This document shows, piece by piece, positions 28,907 through 37,863 of a stretch of DNA of 64,000 bases. The notes under the pieces are model-generated. The model searched no databases. It was given only the letters and a program-made list of their open reading frames with translations, and was not told the origin of the DNA. This DNA comes from Sphingomonas sp. (lineage in GTDB: Bacteria > Pseudomonadota > Alphaproteobacteria > Sphingomonadales > Sphingomonadaceae), in the NCBI RefSeq assembly GCF_029239295.1, contig NZ_JAQZBC010000005.1, positions 186,001-250,000 on the forward strand, written 5' to 3'. Numbering within the stretch: the first letter of the stretch is position 1; each line of letters begins with the position of its first letter. The translations under genes and the position numbers were made by a program.

Positions 28907-29895
28907 GCGGCGAGGAGCCTCGCGGCATGAACGGCATGATAGGTCAGCACCCCGGAACAGCCCGCGCGCTTGAAGGCAGTCAGCGTTTCGATCACCATCG
29001 CGTCGCGATCCGCCGCGCCAGCCGCGACCGCCGCCTCGATCATCGCATATTCGCCCGACACCTGGTACGCGAACACCGGCACTTCGAAGCGTTCCTTCAC
29101 CCGCCGCGCGATATCGAGATACGGCAGCCCCGGCTTCACCATCACGCTGTCCGCCCCCTCGGCCAGATCCAGCGCCACCTCGCGCAGCGCCTCCTCGGCG
29201 TTGGCGTAATCCATTTGGTACGTTTTCTTGTCGCCCTTCAGCAGCCCCCGGCTGCCCACCGCGTCACGGAACGGACCGTAGAAGGCGCTGGCATATTTGG
29301 CGGCATAGGCCATGATCTGGACATTGGCGTGCCCCGTGGCCTCCAGCGCGGTGCGGATCGTGCCGATGCGTCCGTCCATCATGTCCGACGGCGCAATGAT
29401 ATCGGCGCCCGCCGCGGCCTGGTTCAGCGACTGGCCGACCAGCAGTTCCACCGTGGCATCGTTCAGCACATAACCCGCCGCATCGATCAGTCCGTCATGG
29501 CCGTGCGCGGTATAAGGATCCAGCGCGACATCGGTCAGGATGCCGATATCGGGGACCGCGTCTTTCACTGCACGGATCGCGCGGCACATCAGATTGTCGG
29601 GATTGAGCGCCTCGCGCCCGTCCTCGCTGCGCAGATGCGCCGGCGTGTTGGGGAAGAAGGCTAGGCACGGGATGCCCAGCGCCTGCGCCTCGCGGGCGCG
29701 CTCAACGATCAGGTCCACCGACCAGCGCGACACGCCCGGCAGGCTCGCGATCGGCTCCTCGACGCCTTCCCCGTCGGCGATGAACAGCGGCCAGATCAGG
29801 TCGGCCGGGGTCAGCGTCGTCTCGCGATGCAGGCGGCGGCTCCAGTCGGCGGCGCGGGTACGACGAAGGCGAAGAGCGGGAAAGGAGGCGTGCAT
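28903..29895 (-). CDS. hemB: Porphobilinogen synthase (delta-aminolevulinic acid dehydratase)
   Basis: Condenses two 5-aminolevulinate molecules to porphobilinogen in heme synthesis. From ATG 29895 it has 331 residues. The active-site lysines are in MAYAAKYASAFYGPF and SVMVKPGLPYLD. The metal-site segment reads DVALDPYTAHGHDG, with Asp in place of the three cysteines of zinc enzymes, so it is the Mg-type enzyme common in alphaproteobacteria. An upstream extension in the same frame (to 30054) crosses the divergent lipid-kinase start and is not real. It leads the hemB-GNAT pair. Confidence 0.96.
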   Translation of the reverse strand: MHASFPALRLRRTRAADWSRRLHRETTLTPADLIWPLFIADGEGVEEPIASLPGVSRWSVDLIVERAREAQALGIPCLAFFPNTPAHLRSEDGREALNPDNLMCRAIRAVKDAVPDIGILTDVALDPYTAHGHDGLIDAAGYVLNDATVELLVGQSLNQAAAGADIIAPSDMMDGRIGTIRTALEATGHANVQIMAYAAKYASAFYGPFRDAVGSRGLLKGDKKTYQMDYANAEEALREVALDLAEGADSVMVKPGLPYLDIARRVKERFEVPVFAYQVSGEYAMIEAAVAAGAADRDAMVIETLTAFKRAGCSGVLTYHAVHAARLLAA

Positions 29896-29974
29896 GGCCA
29901 CGGCATGTGCGCCGCGCCGACTGGCTGTGCAAGTGTTACGGGGGCGAAACCGCAAGTCGTGCGTTTGCGGCGTG

Positions 29975-30874
29975 ATGAGCGAAGTTCGGTCCGCCGCCCT
30001 GATCGTCAACGCCAAGTCACGCAAGGGACAGAAACTGTTCCGACGTGCCTGCAAGCGACTGGAGGCGCTTCCCTATCCGGTCGATGCGCATGCCGTGGAG
30101 GATCCCGACAAACTGGAGCAGACGATTGACGCCGCGCTGGCGAAAAAGCCCGATCTGGTAATTTTGGGCGGCGGCGACGGCACGGTCAGCGGGCTGGTGG
30201 ACCGACTGGTCGGCGAGGATGTGATCCTGGGCGTGCTGCCGCTCGGCACCGCCAACAGCTTTGCCCGTACTCTCGGCCTGCCGCTCGATATCGACGGCGC
30301 GATCGAGGTGCTGGCGAACGGCACACCGCGGCGGATCGACCTTGGCATGATCGACAATGATTATTTCGCCAATTGCGCAGCAATGGGGCTGTCGCCGCAG
30401 ATTGCCGAGACGGTGCCGCATCATCTGAAGAAGTTCCTCGGCCGCGTTGGTTATCTCGGCTGGGCAGCGCTGCAATATCTGCGCTTCCGCCCGTTCATCC
30501 TCACCGTCGACGACGGGGTGGAGGAAAAACGGATGCGCGTCGTCGAAGTGCGCATCTCCAATGGCCCTTATCACGGCGGCACCTGGCTGGTGGACGAGGC
30601 GCATGTAGATTCGGGGCAGATCGTCGTCCAGGCGGTCACCGGGCGCTACCGCCGCACGCTGCTCAAGAACTGGTTTACCAGCTTCTTCGGGATGGAGGCG
30701 CGGCATCAGGACACGATCACCTTCAGCGGCAAGGATCTGAAGGTGGAAACGCGCCCCAGCCTGCCGATCTCGATCGACGGCGAGGTGCTGGCGCATACGC
30801 CGGTGCGGGCCAGGATCGCGGCCGGGGTGATCCGTGTCATGGCGCCGCGCGATCCCGATACGCCGCACGGCTGA
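29975..30874 (+). CDS. Diacylglycerol/sphingosine kinase-like lipid kinase
   Basis: A 299-residue member of the DAGK-catalytic-domain family (YegS/BmrU/LCB5-like). The nucleotide loop GGGDGTVSGLVDRL lies at about residues 57-70, and the second signature LGVLPLGTANSFARTLGLP follows at about 77-95. The C-terminal beta-sandwich includes SPQIAETVPHHLKKFLG and ISIDGEVLAHTPV. The lipid substrate is unknown; sphingomonads contain glycosphingolipids, so a sphingoid base is possible. The start is ATG at 29975, about 80 bp divergent from hemB. Longer frames to 29540 run through hemB and are artefacts. Confidence 0.92.
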   Translation: MSEVRSAALIVNAKSRKGQKLFRRACKRLEALPYPVDAHAVEDPDKLEQTIDAALAKKPDLVILGGGDGTVSGLVDRLVGEDVILGVLPLGTANSFARTLGLPLDIDGAIEVLANGTPRRIDLGMIDNDYFANCAAMGLSPQIAETVPHHLKKFLGRVGYLGWAALQYLRFRPFILTVDDGVEEKRMRVVEVRISNGPYHGGTWLVDEAHVDSGQIVVQAVTGRYRRTLLKNWFTSFFGMEARHQDTITFSGKDLKVETRPSLPISIDGEVLAHTPVRARIAAGVIRVMAPRDPDTPHG

Positions 30875-30901
30875 CCGCCCCAGGCCAAGCGGATCAGCGC
30901 C

Positions 30902-30957
30902 GGGGAACGCCCTCCAGAGAACGCACTTCAGGGAACGAACGTCAGGGAACCGGCTTC
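30902..30957. repeat. Four tandem 14-bp repeats
   Basis: Four 14-bp units with consensus AGGGAACGNACTTC occur head to tail at 30902, 30916, 30930 and 30944, with two or three differences between units. They lie between the convergent lipid-kinase-like and MATE genes and run over the last codons and stop of the MATE gene. Confidence 0.7.
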
Positions 30958-32450
30958 AGGCTGCCGGCGGGCTCGATATCCGCATGGCTGCGCTCGTCCG
31001 AATGGCTTTCCGGCACCAGCAACCCGCCCTCACGCCACCGGCCAAAACGATAATACAGCGCCGCCAGGATCAGATTGGCGCCCGACCCCACCGGGAAGCT
31101 CCACCACAAGGCGTCCGAACCGATGATCGGCAACAGTGCGAAGGCGACGCCGAGGCGCACCGGGAACATGGCGATGGTCATGATCGCCAACGGGCCCCAC
31201 ACCGCACCATTGGCGCGGATCACGCCGAACAGCACCATCGTGCCGCCGAACATGATGAAGCCCCAGGTCGCCAGCAGGTTGATATGCTGCGCGATCGGCA
31301 GCACTGCGCTTGCGCCCGGAATGAACAGCCCGATGATGACGGTGTCCAGCGACAGCACCAGCGCCACGGTGATCCCGGTGATCGCGACGTTGTAGATGAT
31401 CCCGGCGCGCGTGATCCGGGCGACCCGGTCCCACCGCCCGGCGCCGATGTTCTGCGCGGCCATCGCCGACACGGCGGCGCCGATCGCCATCGCCGGCATC
31501 TGCACATAGCCCCACAGTTGCTGAACGATGCCATAGGCGGCGACGGTGTCGATCCCGTTGCGATTGACCAGCCCGACCATGGCGAGCGCCGAGACCGACA
31601 GCACCAGCATCTGCGCACCGATCGGCACGCCCTTGCCGACGATTGTGCGCACCAGCGTCGGCTCGGGCAGGATATAGCGGATCTCCGCCCCCTTCAGCCG
31701 CAGCGGCAGGTCGCGCCACGCAATCCACGCCACCAGCGCGCCCAGCGCCACGATGTTGGCGATCAGCGTCGCGGTGGCAGAACCTGCGATCCCCATGCGC
31801 GGGAACGGGCCCATCCCGGCGATCAGCAGCGGGTTCATCGCCGCGTCGATCAGCACCGCCAGCCCCATGAACCACAATGGCGTCACCGAATCCCCGGTGC
31901 CGCGCAGCCCCATGAACATCAGCACCAGCAGCATCGACGGCGGCAGCGCGAGGAAGATGACGCGCAGGTAATCCAGCGCCGGCTCGAACGCGTCAGTCGG
32001 TGTTGCCAGCGCCATCAGGATCTGCGGCGCATAGACCCAGCCCAGCGCGCCCACCGTGATCGACCCCAGCAGCACCAGTCCGATCGCCGAGCCGAACGCG
32101 CGGCGCGCGGCATCGACATCGCGGCGGCCCCAGCTTTGCCCGACGATGATCGTCGCAGCCATGCCGAAGCCAAAAACCGCGCCGAACATCAGGAACATGA
32201 TGATATTGGCGTTCGACGTCGCGGCCAGCGCGCCTTCGCCCAGGAAACGGCCGACCCAGATCGCGTTGATCGATCCGTTCAGTGATTGCAGGACGTTGGA
32301 GGCCAGCGTCGGCAGCGCGAACATCAGCAGCGCCGATCCGATCGGCCCGGTCGTCAGATCACGCTGACCGGGGCGGCCGTGCACATGGGCGACCGGTTCA
32401 TCCATCTCGCCCCGCTCCCTCAACGCTGGCGCCGGCTTGTCGCCGGTCAT
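30942..32450 (-). CDS. MATE family multidrug/Na+ efflux transporter
   Basis: A 502-residue inner-membrane transporter with about 12 helices and the internal two-fold repeat of MATE proteins (GSALLMFALPTLASNVLQSL near the start; FIGFGMAATIIVGQSWG-like segment after helix 2; QMPAMAIGAAVSAMAAQNIG in the second half). These proteins export cationic compounds with H+ or Na+ antiport. The substrate is not predictable. Met16 of this frame is another possible start. The C-terminal codons overlap the 14-bp tandem repeats at 30902-30957. Confidence 0.94.
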   Translation of the reverse strand: MTGDKPAPALRERGEMDEPVAHVHGRPGQRDLTTGPIGSALLMFALPTLASNVLQSLNGSINAIWVGRFLGEGALAATSNANIIMFLMFGAVFGFGMAATIIVGQSWGRRDVDAARRAFGSAIGLVLLGSITVGALGWVYAPQILMALATPTDAFEPALDYLRVIFLALPPSMLLVLMFMGLRGTGDSVTPLWFMGLAVLIDAAMNPLLIAGMGPFPRMGIAGSATATLIANIVALGALVAWIAWRDLPLRLKGAEIRYILPEPTLVRTIVGKGVPIGAQMLVLSVSALAMVGLVNRNGIDTVAAYGIVQQLWGYVQMPAMAIGAAVSAMAAQNIGAGRWDRVARITRAGIIYNVAITGITVALVLSLDTVIIGLFIPGASAVLPIAQHINLLATWGFIMFGGTMVLFGVIRANGAVWGPLAIMTIAMFPVRLGVAFALLPIIGSDALWWSFPVGSGANLILAALYYRFGRWREGGLLVPESHSDERSHADIEPAGSLKPVP

Positions 32451-32577
32451 GTCCTATCTCTTGCGGTATCACGCGCCGCGCGACAAGCCCGCAGCGGCGC
32501 TGAAACGACGATCAGCGATACCGGTGTCTGATATCACTCGCCGCCATGGGTGTGCTGACCCGCCGGCAGCCGCCCGG

Positions 32578-33012
32578 TCAGTCGGTGGTGATTGGCGCCA
32601 CGCCCAGGCGGGGAATGTCGATCGCCGGGCACCGGTCCATGACCACCATCAGCCCCGCCTTTTCGGCGCGCGCGGCGGCTTCATGGTTTACCACGCCCAA
32701 TTGCATCCAAACCGCCTTGGCCCCTGCCGCAATCGCCTGGTCCACCGCCTCGCCCGCCGCTTCCGGTCGGCGGAAGATATCGACGATGTCGATCGGCTCG
32801 CCGATCTGCGACAGCTCGCGAAAGACATATTCGCCATGCACATGCTCGCCGGTGATCTGTGGGTTCACCGGGATCACGCGATAGCCGTGATCCTGCAGCT
32901 TCTTCATCACGTCATAGCTTGGCCGATCCGGCCGGTCGGAGGCACCGACCAGCGCGATGGTGCGGGTTTCTTCGAGCAGCGCCTTGATGTCGGAATCGGC
33001 GGTCAGCGGCAT
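32578..33012 (-). CDS. CoA-binding domain protein (YccU type)
   Basis: A 144-residue Rossmann-fold protein. The opening TRTIALVGASDRPDRPSYDV and the segments GYRVIPVNP, DIVDIFRRPE and KAVWMQLGVVN are typical of the small CoA_binding_2/YccU family. The fold resembles the CoA-binding domain of succinyl-CoA synthetase, but the physiological role is unknown. It is 69 bp upstream of mrp on the same strand (transcribed after it). Confidence 0.92.
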   Translation of the reverse strand: MPLTADSDIKALLEETRTIALVGASDRPDRPSYDVMKKLQDHGYRVIPVNPQITGEHVHGEYVFRELSQIGEPIDIVDIFRRPEAAGEAVDQAIAAGAKAVWMQLGVVNHEAAARAEKAGLMVVMDRCPAIDIPRLGVAPITTD

Positions 33013-33081
33013 GAAACGGCCTTTCGTGGGATGGTCCGCTCGTGCCGCAGCCAGGATGCATACGGCACGATCGGTCCCTTT

Positions 33082-34056
33082 CTAACGCCCGCCGCCGCCG
33101 CTGGTTTCCAGCCACTGCACCACTGCCTCCGCCAATGGGCGGAACACCGTGTCGTCCGGTCGCACCGCCGGCGGCTGGCCCGCGTCGGAAGCGGTGCGGA
33201 TATCGATCGTCAGCGGGATACGGCCCAGGAACGGCACGCCCAGGTCACGCGCGGCTGTTTCCGCCCCGCCGCGGCCGAACGGATCCGAAATCTCCCCGCA
33301 ATGCGGACAGATATAGCCGGCCATGTTCTCGATCAGGCCGATGATCGGGATGCCCGCCTTGTTGAACAAATCGATCGCGCGTGTCGCATCGATCAGCGCC
33401 AGGTCCTGCGGCGTGGACACGATCACGGCGCCGGCCGGACGATATTTCTGGATCATCGTCAGCTGGACGTCGCCGGTACCGGGCGGCAGATCCAGTACCA
33501 GCGTGTCGGTGGCGCCCCAGTCCGCCTCGACCAATTGGCCAAGCGCGCCCGCCGCCATCGGCCCGCGCCACGCGATCGCCTTGCCCGGCTCGATCAGCTG
33601 CCCCATCGACAGCATCGGCACGCCATAAGGGGTCGGCACCGGCAGCAGCACCTTGTCCTTCGCCTGCGGCCGCTCGCCCTCCGCGCCCATCAGCCGCGGC
33701 TGCGACGGGCCATAGATGTCCGCATCGACCAGCCCGACGCGCCGCCCTGCCCCGCGCAGCGCGATCGCCAGATTGGCAGCGACCGTCGACTTGCCGACCC
33801 CGCCCTTGCCGCTCGCCACCGCGATCAGCCGGCGTGCGGCGCGTTCTGCCGTCACCACGACGCGGCCGTTGGGGCCGATCGCCATGCGCACCGCCGCCTC
33901 CATCGCATCGCGCGCTTTCGCATCGAGCCCCGTTGCGTCCAGCACGACGCCGATCCGCTCGCCTTCGACCCGTACGCTCGCCCGATTGCCGGCCACGGCC
34001 GCAACGGCCTGTTTTGCCTCATTCTCGTCCATGGCGGCGGCCGATACGCCCTTCAT
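33082..34056 (-). CDS. apbC: Mrp/NBP35-type iron-sulfur cluster carrier ATPase
   Basis: A 324-residue P-loop ATPase that carries and delivers [4Fe-4S] clusters. It has the deviant Walker A motif GKGGVGKSTVAANL (about residues 100-113), DADIYGPSQP, DLPPGTGDVQ, and the cluster-binding CxxC in YICPHCGE. The N-terminal domain of about 90 residues is a shortened DUF59-like region. Cluster delivery to complex I or other Fe-S enzymes in this window is plausible but not shown. Met9 is an alternative start. It is divergent from hflK with only 47 bp between the start codons. Confidence 0.94.
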   Translation of the reverse strand: MKGVSAAAMDENEAKQAVAAVAGNRASVRVEGERIGVVLDATGLDAKARDAMEAAVRMAIGPNGRVVVTAERAARRLIAVASGKGGVGKSTVAANLAIALRGAGRRVGLVDADIYGPSQPRLMGAEGERPQAKDKVLLPVPTPYGVPMLSMGQLIEPGKAIAWRGPMAAGALGQLVEADWGATDTLVLDLPPGTGDVQLTMIQKYRPAGAVIVSTPQDLALIDATRAIDLFNKAGIPIIGLIENMAGYICPHCGEISDPFGRGGAETAARDLGVPFLGRIPLTIDIRTASDAGQPPAVRPDDTVFRPLAEAVVQWLETSGGGGR

Positions 34057-34091
34057 GGCCGCTGGGCACTGTTTTTCGCGCGTCGCGCACC

Positions 34092-34097
34092 TATAAA
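34092..34097 (+). promoter_or_regulatory. Possible -10 box immediately upstream of hflK
   Basis: TATAAA lies 6 bp before ATG 34104. If it is a -10 element, transcription would start at about the ATG (leaderless mRNA), or translation would begin at ATG 34146. No convincing -35 box is seen at 17 bp spacing (CTGTTT). Confidence 0.3.
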
Positions 34098-34103
34098 GAC
34101 ACT

Positions 34104-35210
34104 ATGACCATGATGCCGCAGTGGCTGCGCCGACCGCCGATCCTGATGAACGATTCCTCCAACGGCCCATGGGGCAACGGCGGCAACGACGACACCAATG
34201 GTGGCGCCCGGAACCCTTGGGCAGTGCCGCCCGGCGGCCGCAAGGGCGCACCAAAAGCGACCGCGCTTGACGAGTTTCTGAAGCGCGCGCGCGGCGGTGG
34301 CTCGGGCGGCGGCAACGGCCCGCAGATGCCGCTCGGCGCCAACCCGCGCAGCCTGTGGATGATCGGCGCTGTGCTGATCGTGACCGCATGGATCCTTTTC
34401 ACCTCGGTCCACCAGATCGGCCCGCAGCAGCGCGGCGTCGTGACGTTCCTGGGCCGCTATTCGGGTGAACTTGATCCGGGCATTCGCCTCACCCTGCCCG
34501 CACCGCTCGTGTCGGTGCAGAAGGTCGACGTGGAGGCGGTCCGTGTCGACGAATTCCCGCGCGACGGCAGCGAGAATGTGCTGACCGGCGATCAGAACAT
34601 CCTCGACCTCGCCTACACTGTGCGTTGGCGCGTCGATAATCCGCGCGACTTCGTGTTCGAGATCAAGGATCCCGAGGAAACCGTTCGCGCTACCGCCGAA
34701 AGCGCGATGCGCGCGGTGCTGGCCACCACCACGCTGAACGAGGCGATCGGTGCCGGCCGTACCAACATCGAGGCGCGCGTCGCCCAGATGATGCAGCAGA
34801 TCCTGAACGAATATCACGCCGGCGTCCGCGTCCAGGGCGTGTCGATCCGTCAGGCCGCTGCGCCCGCCAGCCTGATCGACGATTTCAACGCCGTCACCGC
34901 GGCCCAGCAGGAAGCGGTCGGCAATCTCAACAATGCGCGCAGCTATTCGGAGCAGGTGATCGCCCGCGCCCAGGGTGAGGCCGCTGCCTTCGACAAGGTG
35001 TTCGAGGAATATCGCCTCGCGCCCGAGGTTACCCGCCGCCGCATGTATTACGAAACCATGGAGGCCGTGCTGGCCAAGACTGACAAGACGATTGTTGAAA
35101 CTCCCGGCGTGGCGCCGCTGCTGCCGCTCGACCGCGCGCGCAAGCTGACCGAGCCGCAGACCGAAGTGACGCAGCCCACGCCCGCCCCGACGGCGGAGGC
35201 TGGCCGATGA
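34104..35210 (+). CDS. hflK: FtsH protease modulator HflK
   Basis: A 368-residue SPFH/prohibitin-family protein that with HflC forms the cage around the FtsH membrane protease. A Gly/Asn/Pro-rich cytoplasmic N-terminus is followed by one membrane helix (SLWMIGAVLIVTAWILFTSV, about residues 89-108) and the periplasmic band-7 domain (VHQIGPQQRGVVTFLGRYSG onward). A coiled region follows (EQVIARAQGEAAAFDKVFEEY). ATG 34104 is used; ATG 34146 is an alternative. The stop overlaps the hflC start by 4 bp. Confidence 0.95.
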   Translation: MTMMPQWLRRPPILMNDSSNGPWGNGGNDDTNGGARNPWAVPPGGRKGAPKATALDEFLKRARGGGSGGGNGPQMPLGANPRSLWMIGAVLIVTAWILFTSVHQIGPQQRGVVTFLGRYSGELDPGIRLTLPAPLVSVQKVDVEAVRVDEFPRDGSENVLTGDQNILDLAYTVRWRVDNPRDFVFEIKDPEETVRATAESAMRAVLATTTLNEAIGAGRTNIEARVAQMMQQILNEYHAGVRVQGVSIRQAAAPASLIDDFNAVTAAQQEAVGNLNNARSYSEQVIARAQGEAAAFDKVFEEYRLAPEVTRRRMYYETMEAVLAKTDKTIVETPGVAPLLPLDRARKLTEPQTEVTQPTPAPTAEAGR

Positions 35211-36076
35211 GCACGCTGTTCCGCAATCCCGTCGCGGTCGGGTTCGCCGCGCTCGGTGCGGTGATCGTCGGGGCCGCCAGCTTCGCGATCGTGCCGGAAA
35301 CGAAGCAGGCGGTGATCCTTCGCCTCAACAATCCGATCCGGCTGGTGAACCAGTGGCAGAACGATCAGGTCATCGGCCGCACCGGCGCCGGCCTGATCGC
35401 GCGCGTGCCGTTCATCGACAAGATCGTCTGGATCGACAAGCGCGTGCTCGACGCCGATCTCGACAATACGCTGGTGCTGTCGACCGATCAGCTGCGGCTG
35501 AACGTGGACGCCTTCGCGCGCTTCCGCATCGTCGATCCGCTGCGCGCCGTCACTTCCACCGGCAGCACGTCGAACACCGAGGAGCGGGTGGCAGATCAGC
35601 TTCGCCCGCTGCTCGGCACGGCGCTGCGCAACGAATTGGGCAAGGTGCCCTTCTCCGTCCTGCTCAGCCCTGAACGTGGCAAGGTGATGGACGCGATCCA
35701 GGCCTCGTTACAGCGCGACGCACGCCAATATGGCGCGGCGATCGTCGATGTGCGGATCAAGCACGCCGACCTGCCCGACGGCAGCCCGCTCGACAGCGCG
35801 TTGCAGCGGATGCGCACCGCGCGTCAGCAGGAAGCGAACACCATTCGCGCCCAGGGCCAGAAGCAGGCACAGATCGTACGCGCCGAGGCCGACGCGCGTG
35901 CGGCCAAGATCTATGCTGAGGCGTTCAGCAAGGATCCCAAGTTCTACGACTTCTATCGCGCAATGCAGTCCTATCGTCATACCTTCGGTGCTGACGGTGG
36001 CGCGCGTCCGGAAGGTTCGACCAATATTATAATGAGCCGCGACAATGCCTATCTGAAGGAATTCAACGGCCGCTAA
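35207..36076 (+). CDS. hflC: FtsH protease modulator HflC
   Basis: A 289-residue partner of HflK: one N-terminal membrane helix (VGFAALGAVIVGAASFAIV, about residues 10-28) and a periplasmic SPFH domain (ETKQAVILRLNNPIRLV, GLIARVPFIDKIVWIDKRVL, FARFRIVDPLRA). A helical C-terminal region includes QEANTIRAQGQKQAQIVRAE and the FYDFYRAMQSYRHTF motif typical of HflC. It restrains FtsH in membrane protein turnover. It is coupled to hflK by a 4-bp overlap; degP follows after a 116-bp gap with its own likely regulatory site. Confidence 0.96.
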   Translation: MSTLFRNPVAVGFAALGAVIVGAASFAIVPETKQAVILRLNNPIRLVNQWQNDQVIGRTGAGLIARVPFIDKIVWIDKRVLDADLDNTLVLSTDQLRLNVDAFARFRIVDPLRAVTSTGSTSNTEERVADQLRPLLGTALRNELGKVPFSVLLSPERGKVMDAIQASLQRDARQYGAAIVDVRIKHADLPDGSPLDSALQRMRTARQQEANTIRAQGQKQAQIVRAEADARAAKIYAEAFSKDPKFYDFYRAMQSYRHTFGADGGARPEGSTNIIMSRDNAYLKEFNGR

Positions 36077-36113
36077 CCCTGTTTGCCCGCGCGCAACGGG
36101 AAAGCGTCCGGTT

Positions 36114-36137
36114 CGTTCATATTCAAACGCCGTTCAT
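36114..36137 (+). promoter_or_regulatory. Paired CGTTCAT direct repeat upstream of degP
   Basis: Identical heptamers CGTTCAT at 36114-36120 and 36131-36137, 17 bp start to start (about 1.6 helical turns), lie 56-79 bp upstream of the degP ATG in the hflC-degP gap. The arrangement suggests a response-regulator or stress-regulator binding site. The regulator is not identified. Confidence 0.4.
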
Positions 36138-36192
36138 GGTTTTGGCGGCATTGAGATTTTGGGTCCGGTCGCGCCGGACAAACGAGAGGAAC

Positions 36193-37740
36193 ATGACGAT
36201 CGTGCGTTACGCCTATGCGCTTACTGGCGCTCTTCTCCTCGGCGGCACTGCCGCTTCGCTTGCCTTGCAGCACCCTGCCTCTGCGCAGAGCGCGCAGAAC
36301 GAGCCGGGGACGATGCAGGCATCGGCACCGCGTGCCGGGGCGCCGATGAGCTTTGCCGACCTGGTCGCGAAGCTTCAGCCGGCGGTTGTCAACATTTCGA
36401 CCGACCAAAAGGTGACGGTGGCGCAGCCCACCAATCCGTTCGCCGGCACGCCGTTCGCCGAACTGTTCGGGCAGTTCGGTGGTCGTGGTGGCGGGCAGAA
36501 TGGCGCGCCGATCACGCGTGAGGCGCAGTCGCTCGGCTCGGGCTTCATCATCTCGCCGGACGGCTATGTCGTCACCAACAACCACGTCGTCGCTCCGGGC
36601 AACCGGCAGGCAACCGTTGAGGCGATCCGCGTCACGCTGCCGGACCGCAAGGAATATGTGGCGAAGCTGGTTGGCCGCGATACCGCGTCCGATCTCGCGC
36701 TGCTGAAGATCGATGCGCCGGGTCCGCTGCCCTATGTGAAGTTCGGCGATTCGGCTCGCGCCCGCGTCGGCGACTGGGTCGTCGCGATCGGCAATCCGTT
36801 CGGCCTGGGCGGCACGGTCACTGCCGGCATCGTCTCGGCGGTGCATCGCGTCACCGGCCAGGGCGGCGCCAATGATCGCTTCATCCAGACCGATGCCTCG
36901 ATCAACCAGGGCAACTCGGGTGGCCCGATGTTCAACCTCAACGGCGAAGTGATCGGCATCAACAGCCAGATCTTCTCGCAGTCGGGCGGCAACATCGGCA
37001 TCGGCTTCGCCATCCCGGCGGAGGACGCCAAGCCGATCATCGACACGCTGATGAAGGGCAAGCCCGTTCAGCGTGGCTATATCGGCGTGACGATCCAGCC
37101 GCTGAACGACGATATCGCCGCAGCGCTCGGCCTGCCGAAGAACTCGGGTGAGATCATCGCTCGCGCCGAACCGGGTGGTCCGGCTGCCAAGGGCGGTCTG
37201 CGCGCCGGCGACGTCGTGACGCGCGTAAACGGTGAGCAGGTCACGCCGGAAACGACGCTGTCCTATCTCGTCGCCAATGTCGCACCGGGCCAGCAGGCAC
37301 GGCTCGATGTGATCCGTGACGGAAAGCCGACCACGGTCACGGTGACCACGACGGTGCGTCCGAACGAGGAGCAGCTCGCTCAGCAGCTCGGCGGCGGTGA
37401 CGACACCTTCGGCGAGGATTCGGAGGATGGCGCCGCCGTTCCGGCCTCGAACGGCATCGGCGTGACGGTTCAGCCGTTAACCCCGGCGATCGCGCGTCAG
37501 GTCGGCGTTGACTCGACGGTGCAGGGCGCCGTGATCTCGGCTGTTGATCCGTCCAGCGACGCGGGCCGCAAGCTGCGCCGCGGCGACGTGATCGTGTCGA
37601 TCAATTCGACGCCGGTGCGCACGGCGGCTGATCTTGCCCGCGGCGTTCAGGCGGCCAAGTCGGCCAATCGCCCGCAGGTGCTTCTGTCGGTCGTCCGCGG
37701 GCGCAACCCGCCGGCCTTTATCGCGGTGAAGGTCAAGTAA
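36193..37740 (+). CDS. degP: Do-family periplasmic serine protease (DegP/DegQ type)
   Basis: A 515-residue protease/chaperone acting on misfolded envelope proteins. A signal peptide (about residues 1-30, MTIVRYAYALTGALLLGG, cleaved near SAQS) is followed by the trypsin-like domain with catalytic His in VVTNNHVV (about 131), Asp in TASDLALLK (about 166) and Ser in NQGNSGGPM (about 242). Two PDZ domains follow (about 295-385 and 420-510). I start at ATG 36193, preceded by GAGAGGAA; a frame extension to 36136 lacks a ribosome site. Its position after hflKC groups two membrane/envelope quality-control functions. Confidence 0.96.
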   Translation: MTIVRYAYALTGALLLGGTAASLALQHPASAQSAQNEPGTMQASAPRAGAPMSFADLVAKLQPAVVNISTDQKVTVAQPTNPFAGTPFAELFGQFGGRGGGQNGAPITREAQSLGSGFIISPDGYVVTNNHVVAPGNRQATVEAIRVTLPDRKEYVAKLVGRDTASDLALLKIDAPGPLPYVKFGDSARARVGDWVVAIGNPFGLGGTVTAGIVSAVHRVTGQGGANDRFIQTDASINQGNSGGPMFNLNGEVIGINSQIFSQSGGNIGIGFAIPAEDAKPIIDTLMKGKPVQRGYIGVTIQPLNDDIAAALGLPKNSGEIIARAEPGGPAAKGGLRAGDVVTRVNGEQVTPETTLSYLVANVAPGQQARLDVIRDGKPTTVTVTTTVRPNEEQLAQQLGGGDDTFGEDSEDGAAVPASNGIGVTVQPLTPAIARQVGVDSTVQGAVISAVDPSSDAGRKLRRGDVIVSINSTPVRTAADLARGVQAAKSANRPQVLLSVVRGRNPPAFIAVKVK

Positions 37741-37763
37741 CCTAAGCCGTCGAATGAATATCC

Positions 37764-37798
37764 GGGGCCTCGCACCATGGTGCGGGGCCCCTTTTGTT
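37764..37798 (+). terminator. Intrinsic terminator after degP
   Basis: GGGGCCTCGCACC (37764-37776) pairs with 37779-37791 with one G-T wobble, followed by TTTTGTTT. It lies 23 bp after the degP stop. Confidence 0.9.
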
Positions 37799-37863
37799 TG
37801 GACGGCGCTCGCGCGCGTCCCGGCACTTGGGCTACATACCCCGCGGCAGGATCGGAAGGCAGC

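Noticed and set aside
30017..30868. A 283-codon frame antisense to the lipid-kinase-like gene
   Set aside because: The plus strand carries intact GGGDGT and GTANSFAR kinase motifs; the antisense has none.
37777..37863. Longer start for the DUF853 ATPase at 37777
   Set aside because: It would begin inside the degP terminator and adds residues unlike the family; ATG 37864 matches the usual N-terminus.
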